A stretch of 64,000 bases of DNA, taken from positions 1 through 64,000 of the forward strand of contig WHVD01000033.1 in the NCBI GenBank assembly GCA_015178975.1, read 5' to 3'. Positions 32,442 to 45,877 of the stretch are shown piece after piece; the first letter of the stretch is position 1, and each line of letters opens with the position of its first letter. The position numbers and the translations under genes are program-made. Source of the stretch: Hysterangium stoloniferum. Lineage: Eukaryota > Basidiomycota > Agaricomycetes > Hysterangiales > Hysterangiaceae. The notes under the pieces are model-generated. The model searched no databases. It was not told the origin of the DNA and saw nothing but the letters and a program-made list of their open reading frames with translations.

Positions 32442-34171
32442 ATGTCTACCTTCAACGAGATGACTCTGGAGAATCACGATTTGGCAACTGCTGAGTCCTA
32501 CAGTGAAGACGTTGAGGAACTACCACCCTTAGTTTCCCCAGGTGTATTGAGTTCAGTTCAACAGGAGAATATCAATGAGGCGTGGATGAGGAATGTATTC
32601 CGGCTGAACCTCAGGGAACGATGGAGCTGTAACGAACCAGGCCATGATTTATGTTATCAGGACCCTGATGACGAGCAGCACATACAATTGTCTGTAAACC
32701 ATATAGAGCTTTGGGTTGACGAGTTGGTGAGTCAAGTATAACGCTATTTTCATGGGATCTGTGTCACATCCAGCATATTTCAGTGTCAAGGAGAAACCAC
32801 CCGCCATGACCCACCGATTGTTGTTAAGATGTCTTGGATATCCACCAACATGACACCCAACCTCAGCCCATATCGCACTCATGGCGAGGACTGGGGAATG
32901 GACTCGCAGTGTGTTGGGGCACCTTCGAGTATTGAAATCGGCTCCGGATATTACTGTGGAGTCGGTTTGGAAAGGGTTGGGATGAAAGTCCTTCACAGTG
33001 CTAAGAGAGCTTTGCTGATAGCAAAGCTGACATTATACGGGCAAATCGTCAATCGATTGGATCAAGACGACGGGGCGTTCAGCAGGTTTCTGCACAAGGA
33101 TCTCACCCTGCTAAGATTGGAAAGACTAGTTCAAGAAAGTGTTGATTTAATGAGGTAGGGATAATTCAGCGTCAATGTTAAATACACTCGAAATATTGAC
33201 GTCTTCGTAGACCCACATATCCACTTGAAATTCGGAGAAGAGCAACGAGGGTTTTAGATGATTTCTCGCGGCCTTCACTTCACATGCAGCAGAGTAGCAA
33301 AGGTCACACTGCTTCGGCCTTCAAAATGTGTCCCGGCGTCCATTGGTCAGATAGAGACGCGTCACCTGCGATTACGTCCTCACTTTACAACGCTTTAGTC
33401 AAGTTACCGCTGCACACCAACATTTATCATACAAATAGCCGGTTATCATGATCTCTCACCCATTTTCGGCCTTCCGTATATCGTAGAAACGATCTCCCAC
33501 GTGCGTCCACTATCTGTAGAGGAGCTCACGGCGATCAGACAAAGTCACCGGCAACTATCTCTCCATTATGACTATCCTATACGGCTTCTCATGTGTTGCA
33601 TCCACCAAGATGCATCGTTTCGAGATTTTGCTGGAGCTGTATTGAGGGTTTTATTGGACAACATATAGCGTCATTGACACAACATATTGATTCGGAGGCA
33701 TCATGTTTACTGTATTGGAATATTTCCTTCTTGCAAACCTTCTTCGACGACAGCACGCTTCTTACTGATCACATCAACGTCGTTTCTTCGCTCATTGGGT
33801 CCATCGTAAGGTACGTTCATAATGTTTTACCTTATAGCACCGTCTTACATCCGCCTGTGAAACTTGCCTACCAGTCTGATTCTGACGCATACGATTCCGA
33901 GTTGGCACCCCTTGGCGTCTGGCGAAAGTATCATCGAGTTGACTCTGAACCTGATAGGTGGATATTCCGAGTCCGAATCCGCGTGTACCCACAGTGCGTA
34001 GCCTCGATTGCATCGCCATTCTTGTGTCTCTCCTTCGACATTTTGACGTAATGCGCGGCTCGAGCAATGTTCAATCCACCAGCTACAGGCTTGAGCGTTT
34101 AGGTTTGACGACATGTTCTTTCCTTTGCGTGGTGGCCGCTCCTTCCACTCGTGTGTTGGTAGGGTATAATT
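32442..34171 (+). pseudogene. NETT family copy 8, exons 1-5; exons 1-2 intact
   Basis: E1 32442-32726 (95 codons), intron 32727-32783 (57 bp, gtgagt...tttcag), E2 32784-33154 (123 codons plus 2 bases), intron 33155-33210 (56 bp). Both exons are open and join in frame, giving about 218 residues with CNEPGHDLC, GSGYYCGVGLERVGMK and HKDLTLLRLERLVQ. E3 (33211 to about 33545) has lost about 20 bp after LHT and more further on. E4 (to about 33811) and E5 (to 34171, RVLVGYN end) are partly readable. The start choice is the ATG after the TATA-like box; an upstream in-frame extension has no ATG. Confidence 0.75.
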
Positions 34172-35370
34172 AGAACCGCATATCTGTGTTGGAAACCATG
34201 GTTGCCCTGAAAGGTTTTTCACCATCAAATGGACACATTTGTTAATCATTTCTCTTCGATAATGCCGACACATATCAATCAAACCAGGAGGAGGCGAATA
34301 GCGTCGCCCTTTATTCAACTCACTCTGCACCCGGGGTTGCAGATCTTATAAGGCTATATGATTTGGGCCTATGTAAGGACACATATAGCCACCTTGTATT
34401 ATCATGTTTTTAAATAGGATCTTACTGAATGTCTGAAAAAGTCCTCCCCTGTCCCCATTTTGATGCATGTCTCGTTCAGGCTCATCATATCTTCGCCAGT
34501 ACTCAATCAACAAGATCCATGATCTTAAAACCGAGGGCCTTCACACCGTGCGAGGCAATTTGTTCGGCGAATTCCTTAAACTAATTCTCTTCCATTGAAC
34601 ACTTGAAAATCAAGCTGCCATATGTCGAACAAATATAAGAGCGCATACAGTCACTTTTCACCATTGCCCCGAGCTCTGCAGCTTGTCCGCATTGATGCCA
34701 TACATGAGTTGAGTACACTTGCGGGCGCCACTCGCGGCTAGATTGGCATCCTATTTATAAATGACAATCATTTCAAACAGAACGCGGATTTGAGGGGTGT
34801 ATGAAGCTACATAATTTATCACAATTTAAAACAATAATAGTCACCTGTAATGATCGCTGCGAGATTCTCTAGACTGGTGTTGAATATAGCCCGAGGACTT
34901 TCCATCACTGCAATCACATCGCGTTAGCAATGTCAATCGAATACCACCAGGACGTCTCAGAGAAGGCGGTCCTACCGTTACCTTCGTGTCATCATCTGTT
35001 CGGGAGAACATGAAGCCAGGCCAAACCAATGGACAACACCATGATCAAACACCCACACTTCACATTGTCGTGAGCGTTCACCTTGGATAAGAGAAAGGTA
35101 GCTTGTCGTTGTGTCAGGGGGAATCACTTATCAATCAGAGCTGAAGAATACCCACACCGCCCCGCCGCGTGCAGAAGCCAAGTCACAAGAAGTCTCGTTT
35201 GTGTTGTGTTTCAATGTTTCAGTCGCTAGCGTCACACTACACGGCACGACAATTTAATTCACTCGCTATCCCGACATTTCCCCTACTGCTTCCAGTCCAG
35301 TCTACTGGAGTTCAGTCTACCAATTTTCATGTTTGAATTATTTCATTTCGAGTAGTAGCAAAACAGTCAT
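34172..35370 (-). pseudogene. Partner gene copy convergent with NETT copy 8
   Basis: 3' exon within 33845-34330 on minus (SELNKGRRYSPPPGLIDMC). Upstream near 34600-34660 comes SDCMRSYICS, then 34841-35029 with FMFSRTDDDTKVTVG, and DHGVVHWF near 35040. Nearly identical to 12505-13618 in reverse, including its stops, so the lesions predate the inverted duplication. Confidence 0.5.
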
Positions 35371-36020
35371 TTGATTCAATCTAATATTAATGCAATCGTC
35401 GACTAGATCCGTGGGCCTCTTGAACGTTAGTTGTTGTCACCTGTTCCTTCCTATACATACTCCCAGGCCGTTTTATGAAAAGTAATGCCGGTGAGTTAGT
35501 CGCCATAATGGTGCTAGCCAAAGAGACACTGCCAGATGTCAGCTTAAACATTGGAAACGACTCACAGTACTTCACAATCCTTAATATACCTTGCGCTCGT
35601 CACATTGAACAGAGTTGCTACATTATACGGCGAAGAAATAATCGGGGTCACTCTGACCCTGATAGCTGGATCTTTCCCCCCTGGACTCGCGTGTACCGCT
35701 GTGAACTTGAAGGCAGCAATCAGTCGGCATCGCTCTGGACTGTATTTATAATATACATAGGCAATGTCACTTCTCGATATCAGAAAAGCCATTTTGATTT
35801 CAACTCTGACGCTCAAGAATGATAGAAATACTATACTATGCGGTCCCAATTTTTATTTGTCTCCTTGCAGATTAAGACATTAAGACACAATGCACAGCCC
35901 ATCAACAAGCGGTTCAGCCTTGAGTGTCTTGACAATTTAGTTTCCACCGCTCTTTCCTTTCTTTCTGTGGTGGCCACACGTTTCACTGGTGTAGCAGCAA
36001 CTTCTTCGAACTTCATATCA
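35371..36020 (+). pseudogene. Diverged NETT-like modules of copy 8 unit
   Basis: 35475-35822 open for 115 codons (NAGELVAIMVLAKETLPDVS ... RRRNNRGHSDPDSWIFPPWT). 35551-35751 carries EEIIGVTLTLIAGSFPPGLACT. 35838-36116 carries FSLECLDNLVSTALSFLSVV. Same order as 4640-5386 and better preserved. Absent from the opposite arm of the inverted duplication. Confidence 0.5.
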
Positions 36021-36758
36021 GCCTTGGAAAGATGTTGTTTGACCTGGCAAACGTCCTGCTCCATACCTCAACCCAATTTCTCCTCAGACAATGCTGACAG
36101 ATTTGGAACAAACTAACAGGAGGATCTCATCATTCCATTTTTTAACTAGCCTTGGAGGGCGAATAAAATTTGAATAAACCTCCATAGTTTGGGGCAATTT
36201 CAGAGCACATCCAATCACTTCTTATCCAAATTGCAGCTCTGTGCTGAGTCCATGATGAAAACTGAGTCGAAGATACCTCTGAAGTTGTAGGATTTGTGGT
36301 TTGTGACTAAATATTGTAGGACTACATATGTACATCTCACCAGGGATAATTATCCTTGGACCGTTTTTGAACCGACCGGAGAGGACTTGGTCAGGAATGT
36401 TTACACACCAATCCGAGACCGGATGCGGCCATTGCCACTGTCTTGAAGGGAATTCCTGTCATTTTTGGTCTGGCCCCAGGATACTGAAGTTTAATTGTCA
36501 TTGACAGTGATCCCAGCTGTATTCTAAAGAAATAATTTTGTTGTTATTCCGCTGCACTGAATATTATCCCCAGAGTCATTACATTATGATGCATTACCTT
36601 GACATGCACTGTATCTTCTACCCATTTGGTGACGACGATAGCCATTGATGAGCTAGGAAGTTTGTATGGACCCCACAGACTTCATTATTTCCTTGACTAA
36701 CAATCATGAAACACCAGAAAATGAAGGATGGATTGGGGCGACAAACTGAGACCGATGA
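36021..36758 (-). pseudogene. D-module of copy 8 unit
   Basis: Matches 11094-11832 in reverse with constant coordinate sum, so no net insertions or deletions separate them. Carries the AT-run and the tggatcactctcg-type block common to all D-modules. Minus-strand partner-like frame is broken. Confidence 0.45.
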
Positions 36759-36764
36759 ATGTCC

Positions 36765-37033
36765 TGTTGGAATTGGTGATGAAACTACCCTTTTCCTGGG
36801 GGTGGATCACCCATTTCTTCACTTTTTCACAGGAGGATGCTAATTGTGGACCATGTTTTTCTGAGGTTAATGCATGCCAGAACCAGTGTACACCTAAACT
36901 AGCATCTTACCTATCATGTCAACAGGTGATTCACTAACTGACACATTGATTGACAAACAAGTACTATTATTACAAGTCTATTACCCACTTGTAGGGTGTG
37001 TATTACAATAAGCCAACTCATACTATTTTTAAT
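36765..37033 (+). mobile_element. Unclassified 269-bp insertion
   Basis: Flanked by atgtcc at 36759-36764 and 37034-37039. Identical in length to 10819-11087 in the other arm. Starts TGTTGGAATTGG; ends in a TTTTTAAT run. No coding frame. Confidence 0.6.
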
Positions 37034-37039
37034 ATGTCC

Positions 37040-37540
37040 ATCATGTGGGAGGGAGAGGGACTGTTATGGCCACCTTTGTGATACTTAAAATGGAGTGGGC
37101 AGCAATGAAGGGGCAGTGCGATGGCAGAACGGGCACGTGTAAGCACATATTGGAAGAACTCCACCTACAATTGTTCAAAGCGATAGGTGGGTCACAATCA
37201 TTGGCCTGCATTGTCATCGTAGCATCAAAGAATCAATTCCATTCAGCCATAGTGACAAACTAGCTGTAAGTAAGTATTACGTGATACGCGATTATATATA
37301 CAATTCGTCAATACAAATTCGGATGGACACGCCATAATCAAAATATTTCCAAGTCAGACCCCTATGTACCTCAATAAAATCCACAATGAGAACTTTGGTC
37401 TGGTCTTACGTCACTATTTTTCTTTTTCTCAGACGTTGCACAAAGTTCAATCCGATTTATATGTCAAGCGTGAAGGATGAAACGATGTTGCTTGCCATCA
37501 ATCAGACTAGACCATCACTTGCCTTGGGTTTCTCCTCATT
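37040..37540 (+). other. C-module split by the gypsy element
   Basis: Frames 37045-37263 (ATFVILKMEWAAMKGQCDGR) and 37386-37540 (FLRRCTKFNPIYMSSVKDET). It stops at the gypsy LTR; the remainder continues at 46313 (gaaggttgtgataaaattaa). Confidence 0.5.
37536..37540. repeat. Gypsy target-site duplication, left
   Basis: tcatt, repeated at 46308-46312. Confidence 0.9.
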
Positions 37541-37828
37541 TGTAAGGTTTGGCTTTATAGATAGCGTAATCCTTCAGTTGAGCTCTTTACGAAGTGGAAC
37601 GCACAGAGTAGGAATAGGCTCCAATTCGAAAAAAGTCCCCTCTAACTAATGGGGGGTTCACCTATTTATGCTAGCCCCCCTAAGCTATGTTCCCTGCCAA
37701 CCTCTTATACGTCTGAAACCCTCTAATGATCGAAAACTTCCAGCGTCTTCTCTTTACCCCTTACCATCTAAGACTAGGGCGGTTACCCGCCCGATTCATC
37801 GTCCGCCACCAAGTCTGCTCCCGTTACA
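37541..37828 (-). repeat. Gypsy 3' LTR (left end in window)
   Basis: 288 bp, TGTAAGG...GTTACA as read on plus. The adjacent internal sequence, read on minus, is purine-rich (gggagggcagg, 37829-37839), a likely polypurine tract for plus-strand priming. Confidence 0.9.
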
Positions 37829-37875
37829 CCTGCCCTCCCACACTGCACGGCAGTGTGCACAGTATCGCAAACGGG

Positions 37876-38313
37876 TCAATCGTGTAATTCCAACACTCCC
37901 TGCTCCAACTCATCGAGATCATCGCTCCAGTACCCTCCTTCTCCCCACACATCACCCACCATACCCTCAGTGCGCACCCCACTCCCTTGTGCCACAGCTG
38001 TGTCCTCATGTGTGGTGGGTGCTTCCAATTCTGGTCTGCATCTGTCTATGCCGCTCACTGCCGACTTAGAGGGCTGGCCACGTCTGCCCTGGTGGGACAC
38101 AGTGTCGAGGCGTTGCTGAAGAGATGGTGCCGACTGTGTTGGGGCACTCTTACGTGGCTTGGTCCTGCGACGGGAAGCACTCAAAGCATGCTGTTGGTGT
38201 GTTGTTGGGAGCCTATGGGAGCTGTCTGGGTGTGCAGACAGCCTTTCCACTAGTGGCATTTGGCGTTGCTCTCGCCAGGCCCGGCACCGTTCCCTGGTGC
38301 GAGGCTTAGCCAT
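37876..38313 (-). other. Extra open frame between gypsy pol and 3' LTR
   Basis: 145 codons on the element's strand, with an arginine-rich start (MAKPRTRERCRAWREQRQ) and an acidic end (WSDDLDELEQG). It resembles no known gypsy protein that I recognise. It may be an additional element gene, a decayed end of pol or chance in GC-rich DNA. Belongs to the fossil element. Confidence 0.35.
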
Positions 38314-38338
38314 AGGGACGGTTTGTGGCCTGTTGATA

Positions 38339-41300
38339 TTATGCTGTGCTTACGAGGATCTGATGGTGCATTGACTCTAGGTGCCCCATTCGCAGACCCC
38401 AAGCAACCTGTACCCCCCTAAGCGCGCTATCGCGGACAGCGGCCATCGTTGCTGTCAAAACTTCTGTAGAGACCTGTGTGGGTAGACCCTGTGCCTCCAT
38501 GGTGGGTAAGTCCTGCTCAGTGCTTGGACGTACTGATCCCACATAAATAGCAGATGCCTCTTTAGCGCTAGACCCAACAAATTGATGTCGACCACACCCT
38601 GGCATCACAGACATTTGTGCGACCTTGATGTGATCGGTGGACTGACCTCGGCCTTGCGGCAACAAACAGACACTCGAAACGCCCAAGGCCTCCATGTATG
38701 CCTGCAATGGCTGCATGTGTTAAATCTCCTTGTATGGTAACCACGTCTTCTCACCCGTGTTCCACAACACCTCAAACAAGGCATCAATGCCTTTTCCCGA
38801 GTGAGCCAAAATTCTTTCTACCGCCCACTCTCGTTGCTGACTGCCAAAGCCAGGGATTTGTCTCAGCTGCCTACCTGGGAATAGCTGGTCGTCATTTGGG
38901 ATATGGATACGAAGTAAAGACGCGTGAAAGGAAGGGTTAATTCCCTGCTTCTTCAACTCCACTGACAAGTCCAGCTCATAGGTTGCACCTGGCTCCAATA
39001 CGCGGGTGATCCTAAAAGGGCCAATGTATTTCGGCAGCAATTTGCGTGCCCGATGCTTTGGCAAACGTAAGTTTTTCGTGGACAGATAAACAAGGTCATT
39101 GATGCTAAACTTGGCAGCCCTCCTATGGCGGTTTGCCTGTTGCGTCTGCTTGACCCTTGCCGCCAGGATTTCATCATGGGCACTCATTATGGCCAGCTTC
39201 ATGCGTTCTCCAAAGGCAAGAACACTGGGATATTGTGTGTTGCTTTCCCAGAGCAACGGCCGTGGCATCCGGCCATAATTCAAGAAGAATGGTGAGAACC
39301 CAGTCGTTTCAGAGGTAGCGTTATTCATAGCAAACTCGATTGCAGGCAGTTTTGACACCCAATCCTTCTGGTTTGGTGCTATACACTGCCTCAGCATCTG
39401 TGTCATCGTTCTATTTGCTCGCTCAGTCGCTCCATCCGTTTGAGGATGGTATGCCGAAGACATCCTCAATTCAACCCCTATTAACTAGTGAAGGTCTCTC
39501 CAGAACAGGCTCGTAAATAGTGAGTCTCGATCGCTGATTATCTTGAGCGGCAGGCCATGCAGCTTGTAAACATGCTCGAATATTACTTCAGCCATTTGGG
39601 TAGCAGTATAATTGCCCCGTGCTGGAACTAAGTGAACCATGCACGTTAAATGGTCAATAATGACACAGATGTTATCAAACTCCCCAAGGCGGTTCTTGGA
39701 CAGTGGTAATGGTCCCACAAAGTCGACTCCAATTGCCTCCCATGGTTGTGAGGGCACCTCCAATGAACGAAGATGTCCCTGTGGCTTCTGAGTATCTGAT
39801 TTCGACGTCGCGCACACACTGCAAGACCTGCAAAACAACTCAACATCCTTGGTTAAAGATGGCCACCATACGTTAGATCGTAGGTATGTGGCAGTTTTCC
39901 TTGCCCCTAAGTGTGCCAGGATCGAGTGAGCGAGCGAGATAATGATTTCCCGCACCCGTCGATTGCCTACCATAATATCCGGGATACACAGTAAGTTGAC
40001 CTTCTCTAACTTCAGAAACAAGAGGCCCTCCTGTAATGTAAACCCCTTATACTCCAAGGGTGCTGCCCATATCTTCGCGAAGAAGTCATCTGATCCATAC
40101 TGTTGTTGAAGTGCATCCGGGATGTGGATGCCTGGGTGACCCTCTGAGATTATCCTCGCTAGTGGAAACTCAGGACGTGTGTCTGTCTGAATCCCCGGTA
40201 ACTCGCCCTCCATTGCCAATTGGGAGGTGTATCCTATGTCATCCTGCCGACTATTGTTGCCTGACTGATCCAGCCCTTCTTGCAAACTAGAATTTGCACC
40301 CCATTCTGTATCTGCGTTGACCACCCCTTTCCCCGGTTGTCCCTTACGTCTCTTGCTCTGAGTCTTCAACCCTGCCAGAGTTGCATAAGATGGGCGTGAG
40401 CGTGTGGCCAGCCTGCTGGACCGTCTGGTTGCCTCTGTTAACACCGCTGCTGCTAACCCTGTATACAGTGGTGTCGACATGCTGTTGAGGCAGCCTCCTT
40501 GTGGCCTGTAAGGTACTCCTCTCTCCTCCTCGTCCCCCTCAGGAGTCTCACTGACATATTCTGTTTCCGCCCGAATGGTTCTGAGTGGTTCATCAATGTA
40601 AATGCGGGACAGTGCATCAGCAAAAGTATTCGCCTGGCCAGGAATGTACTGGATCTCGAAATCGAATTCGTTGAGCAGGTCTAGCCACCTTGTCTGCCTG
40701 GGGGACAAACTTCTTTGTGTAAGTATATATTCTATGCCCTTATGGTCGGTACAAATCCGAAATTTTACCCCCAACAGCTGTGGCCGAAACCGTTTCAATG
40801 ATTCCACAATGGCTAGGAGCTCCTGTTCATGCACAGGATAGTTCTGTTGAGCCGAGTTGAATTTCCCGGACCAAAAGGACACCACAGCCGCTTTTTGAAA
40901 GTCATCCCCTTGGCTGAGAATGCCACTCACTCCCGTTAAGGAAGTGTCAGTTACCAAATTAATAGTGGAATGGCCTGGTGAGTAATCTAATGCAATGTGA
41001 TACTTGTCACGATGAGACTGAACAATCTGCTTAACCTCTTCGAAGGCACGTTGCTCAGTTGGGCCCCACCTCCATGGTCTGTTTACCCCTGTCTGATTAG
41101 CCAGGATGGCCATCGGGATTCTTACCCCTTCACAGTTGTTCGCAAGGTATCCTACTGCCCCCAAAAACCCAGCCAACAGTAACTTGTTCGTCGGAATTTT
41201 CCAGTTCGTGACTGAGTCCACCTTATGGGGGTCCATTTTTATCCCTTTATCATTGACCACATGACCTAGAACTTGCAATTCAGGAGCAAATAAGTGCATC

Positions 41301-43135
41301 TTGTCGACAGCCAGGTATAGCTTCTCTTGACGGAGCACCTTAAACACGGTATGTAAATGCTTCACATGATCGCCAATGGAATCTGAATATACGACTATAT
41401 CATCCAGATAGACATCCATGAAAATGCCAATGTAAGGAGCGAATAGGTGGTTCATCAACGTCTGGTATGTGGACGGCCCATTGCAATCGCCAATCTGTAA
41501 TGTTAAGCTTTCCATAGTGCCATCTGGAGAGGTAAACAATGTCTGATGGACATGCTCTGGCACCACTCGAATCTGCTCGTATGCATCCTTTCCATCTATT
41601 AGACTCCGATACTTATGCCGCACAACATTCCTTAGAATGGCTTCAATATCCGGCAAGGGTGTAGCCAGCTTATACGTGTTAGCGTTCTGCTCACGTTTAT
41701 CCACTACCGTGCGAATCTGCAGCTTTCCATCAGCTTTTGGAGGCTTAGGAATGATGAGCATAGGACATGTGTTTGTACCCGTGGCTACCCGCCATCTCCC
41801 ATTCCTCAGGTATGCTGTTTTCTTTTCCTGCCATAGAGCCCTCATTGCTTCTGGACACTTAGAAGGCCACCATGAATAGATTTTACCCTCGTCAATTATT
41901 GGAATGGTATGATTCACTGCCCGTAGTGGAGGCAGCCCTGTCAGTGCAGTGTCTGGGTCTAAGTCCGCTGCTTCAGCTCGCAATTCAGCCTTTAAACTAT
42001 CAAGCTCATCCTCGAAAACTTCAGCAACGGCGGACCGCAGTGTCTCGACGGCGTCTCCTTCCATTGGTAGTGGCTGGCTAGACCCAATGTTAACTCTTGT
42101 AGGATTCAAGCCTAGCATCACTCTATGTTGAAAAATAAACGGGGTTCCTAAAATCAAATCATAGGAGTCGAGATTGGCGACATCAAAACGACGTGAACAA
42201 TTTATGTCCTGGTATACAAACTGACCAGTCGCCGAATAATTGATTTTCGATCTCGACCCGTGAACAGCCAATTGCACAGTGAGTGGTTTGAGCAGTGGAT
42301 TCTTAGTAACTCCTAGCTGATCAACCAACGTCGTGGACATACAATCTGCAAGTGACCCACTATCAATTAGGGCTTTCACAGGTCGTCCATTTATGAATGC
42401 TTCAATGACAACTGGCTTGGGCAGCCACCGAGTAAAATCCTTGGGCTGCATTGAAGTATGCTCGACTGTCTCAATACCTTCATTTTTTAATTGACTCCGT
42501 TTAGGTCCTAATGTTTTCCTACTGGTGACATGAGCAGCATTTGCGAACACAATTGGTTCCGACGACTCCTCCTGGGATACTGCCCGAGTCAATATATCAG
42601 GTACGGTCCACCCCTCATGCTGTAAATGGTCGGTTGTCACAGTATATCTTTTCCGTAATTCCCGATCGTGAATCTCATAGACCCCTGCAGCAACGGAAAC
42701 TCGAAATCGCTGCCGCTCCACTCCATTTACATCGTTAAAAACACTTGTCTTATAGTAGACTCGGAAACGGAGATCCAGAAGATTGCACATCGCCCCTTGA
42801 CAATACCTTCGAAACGCTGGCATGTCTTCAGCAAAACCAGGTATGTGCTCCTCATAGATGGCCTCTATTTTATCATCCATGTTCTCATTCAGCCTGACCA
42901 CAGACCATGGCATAAACAGAGGTATGTCCGTGTGGATCTCGTCCCATATCCGAAGTCCCAATTCTTCTGTATATACCCTAAACCGGCCTTCAGGATTAAT
43001 TCCCTCCTGCAGTGCTTCTTCAGGTGGAAAGTACTCCTTCAGGGCTTCGAGAAGATACTGCGTTGGACTATTTCCCTCTATTCCCGGTGGGTCCTCATCC
43101 TCTATTGGCTCCCATTGGGCAGTTCCTCCTGCCAT
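38339..43135 (-). mobile_element. pol: Gypsy pol region
   Basis: Retropepsin site (ALIDSGS) near 42360. Reverse transcriptase has a YLDDIVVYSD active site near 41400 and RNase H has TDHKGIEYIL near 40730. The integrase zinc-binding H/C region lies near 39800-39950 (SLAHSILAHLGARKT, CRSCSVC) and its catalytic core has GVDFVGPLP. A chromodomain-like stretch (EWAVERILAH, FEVLW, TWLPY) lies near 38730-38850 and would target the element to marked chromatin. The region is broken at about two places. Starts with an ATG at 43135 after gag, in the same frame. Confidence 0.85.
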
Positions 43136-43168
43136 TGGGATAGCATTGCTAACTACTTGCGCAATTTC

Positions 43169-45877
43169 CTAGTCACCACTGAACAGGGCTTGTTTTGTAA
43201 TCGCCATATATAAGTGGGGTTGTAAAAGATCCACGATTTCATACACCCAATGTGTACCATCGAACGAGACCTGAAATCGTTCTGTGTGTCGCATTCCCGC
43301 TGCCATAGACTCAAGTCGCGAAAAATGTGTACAACAACGCTGTTGTATAATCCTTGCCACTGTAACATGGTCTGCACAGTCGTCGGTGAGCTTTTTCCCT
43401 AACCATTCAGGGTCATTCACAATGCTTTGAGCCACAGAAAATCCTGGTTCCCGACATATAATTTTGCTAATTTGAAGAGGATCCCCAGGTATGACGTTGT
43501 CTCTCACCCTGAAGTCTTCCACCGAATAGGACACCTCGAACCGTGTCAGTGGATTTTGACCCTCAGCTATGGCAGTATCAGGCCCAAAATATTCAGTGAT
43601 CGATCTCTGCAGCCAGGTGGCATAAATTTGATCGTGTAAGTTATTGAACTCCTGTTGTGTCTCTTCATCCTTAAACACGAATGAGGCCATATGTAGTTGT
43701 AACTCTGCCCGTTCCTTCTTTCTTTCCAAATCGGTAAGTCGTTTTACTCGGACAGATCCAGCAGACACCGTTACCCCTTTTTTTGGTGCCGACACGAACT
43801 TCCCACGGGGACAGTTGCGGGATTCGTGACCCTCATTCTTGCATGAGAAACACCGCCCCTCTGCTCGAAGTTGATTCATCTCACTCCGACTTAATTTAGG
43901 ATGTGGTTCGAGAGTGGTACCCCTCGGTCCAGAGGGCTGGGAGTGGTAACTTTTCACCCCTTGGGTATCCCTCTTCTGCCCGGTCTGACTCACTAAATCC
44001 TTCTTTGGGGCCCATATCCGAGGTGATCGGGACGCTGTGTTTTCCCTCCTCCCTTTTTCTGCCAGTCGAAATTCTTGTGCAGCCTCAAACCGGGTAGCCG
44101 TTTTGGTAAGTTTCTTCCATGATGTATTGTCAGGATTGAGCCCATTATCTAACCATTTTTCTTTAATATAGTCATATGCCCCATCCCAGACAATTTGCTT
44201 GAGTTGTCGCTCGTGGATATCAGGAAACCTTCTAGCGTTGTTTTCGACATCTCGTGCAAAATCACGAAAACACTTTCTACCCTGCCTGGTGGATGTTAGT
44301 TGCTTTCGCAGATGCACCTTATAATCGGCAGGAAAGCAGTAATCGAATAGGCCATCGTAGACAGCCTTCAAGGTCCACTTCCGTTTGCTCAACGCTACAT
44401 GCTTCATATAGAAGGAGCTTGCCTTTCCATCAAGGAAGTATATGATCAATTTCACCGCCCACTTGCGATCTAACCCGTTGATCTCTGCCCAGAGATCATA
44501 AGCATATATAAATGTTTCGAGAACGTCAAGTTCAGCAGTGCCTGTATAGATCACAGCTTGCTTAGTCTTAACTCCAGCAAGCAGCTTCTTGGTTCGTTTA
44601 GCCTCAGCCTTGGACCGTTTGCGTTTGACCTGTCTTACACGCTGAGAGCTAGGTGAGTTTTTCTTTCTATGCTTCCTTCTTGTTTCAGAGCAACTTAGGG
44701 AAGCACCTTCCGATCCTGATCCAGACTCAGGGGAGTCGGTGCTACGTTCGCTGGCTGACGAATCTGACTCAGTTGACATGCTATCTGACGACTCATTGTC
44801 TCCATCGCTAGACGATGAGCTGCTTGAATGAGATGGTGGTCCGAATTTCCCTTGCCCTCCTACTGCAAAGTACCCGCCCTCCGCCACTTGCGAAGGCTCC
44901 CGTACATAACGGCTAGTAACTTTTTTGGGCTTCCGCTCTTTCTGCGGCGGACTATTCTGCATTTCGCTCCCTTTGTACAGGTTCTTCAAGGGACGCTCGC
45001 CTTCCATTCTTTCCTTCCCTTTGCTGGTGTGCGTTGACAACGTCTGTTTAGATCCATCTGCACTTGCAGGCTCTAACCTAGAAGATGTGGGTTCATTTGG
45101 TACAGGTGTGTTTTCCTCTACCTCAATGAAAATAGCGCTAAGATTTACGGATGACCAGGAAAATATTCCAGAGCTTTCCAGCCCTCTAGTCCCTCCGGTT
45201 CTCAGCTTGTAGGGTAACGTCCATGTTTCTGGGAGCGGCCCTAACTGATCGTCATCAGATTCCGAACAATCGGACCATTTAAACTTAGCACCCTGGCGGT
45301 GCTCAAGTGCCGTCTCCTTGGACGATCCTTCCTTCCTCTCATCGCCACTGCTCTCTCCTTCAAACCACTCTGGAAAAAAGAGTGCTTCTGGGCGAATGAG
45401 AGGTTTCCCCTTTTGGAACCTCCTTCGGAAGGTCTTTCGAGGTGCCGCCAGCTCTTCAGGGTACACCAAACCGTACTGACCAGTCCAGTTTTGGAGGGCG
45501 ACCTGAGTTCTGAGATACTCATTAGGACAGGGCAATGTCGCGTTGACCTCTCCACTCTCACTAGATTCATTCGAGGCTTCACTAATAGGAACTTGATTGT
45601 GTCCACTGGAAGTGGCCATCGAGGAATCCGAGGCAATTTGCGATACCTCTTCCATCTCGGCATCACAGTCCATCCTCCCCTCTCTTTCTGCACATGCAGT
45701 GTAGATCGGTTCGGGACCTGTGGTATTGAGAGGTGAAGAGGTAATACTCACCGTTTCAGTAGCGAGACTATTCAAATCATCACTAGCCACCCGTCGTCGA
45801 GCGATTCTCTTGCTCCACACAGGAATTGCACTTCGGACAGTGCCTCGACGAGTGATAGGTTGATTAATTTCGGTCAT
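43169..45877 (-). mobile_element. gag: Gypsy gag region
   Basis: About 900 codons from an ATG at 45877 with a strong start context (gccaccATGacc). Order: long acidic, serine-rich N-terminal half (serine runs near 44800), a basic KHRKKN/KRKRSKAEAKRTKK stretch, a capsid-like domain (FIYAYDLWAEINGL onward), and one zinc knuckle CFSCKNEGHESRNC near 43840. Length is large for a gypsy gag because of the acidic part. The frame is open throughout. It shares its frame with pol, compatible with the stop read-through some LTR elements use. Confidence 0.85.
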
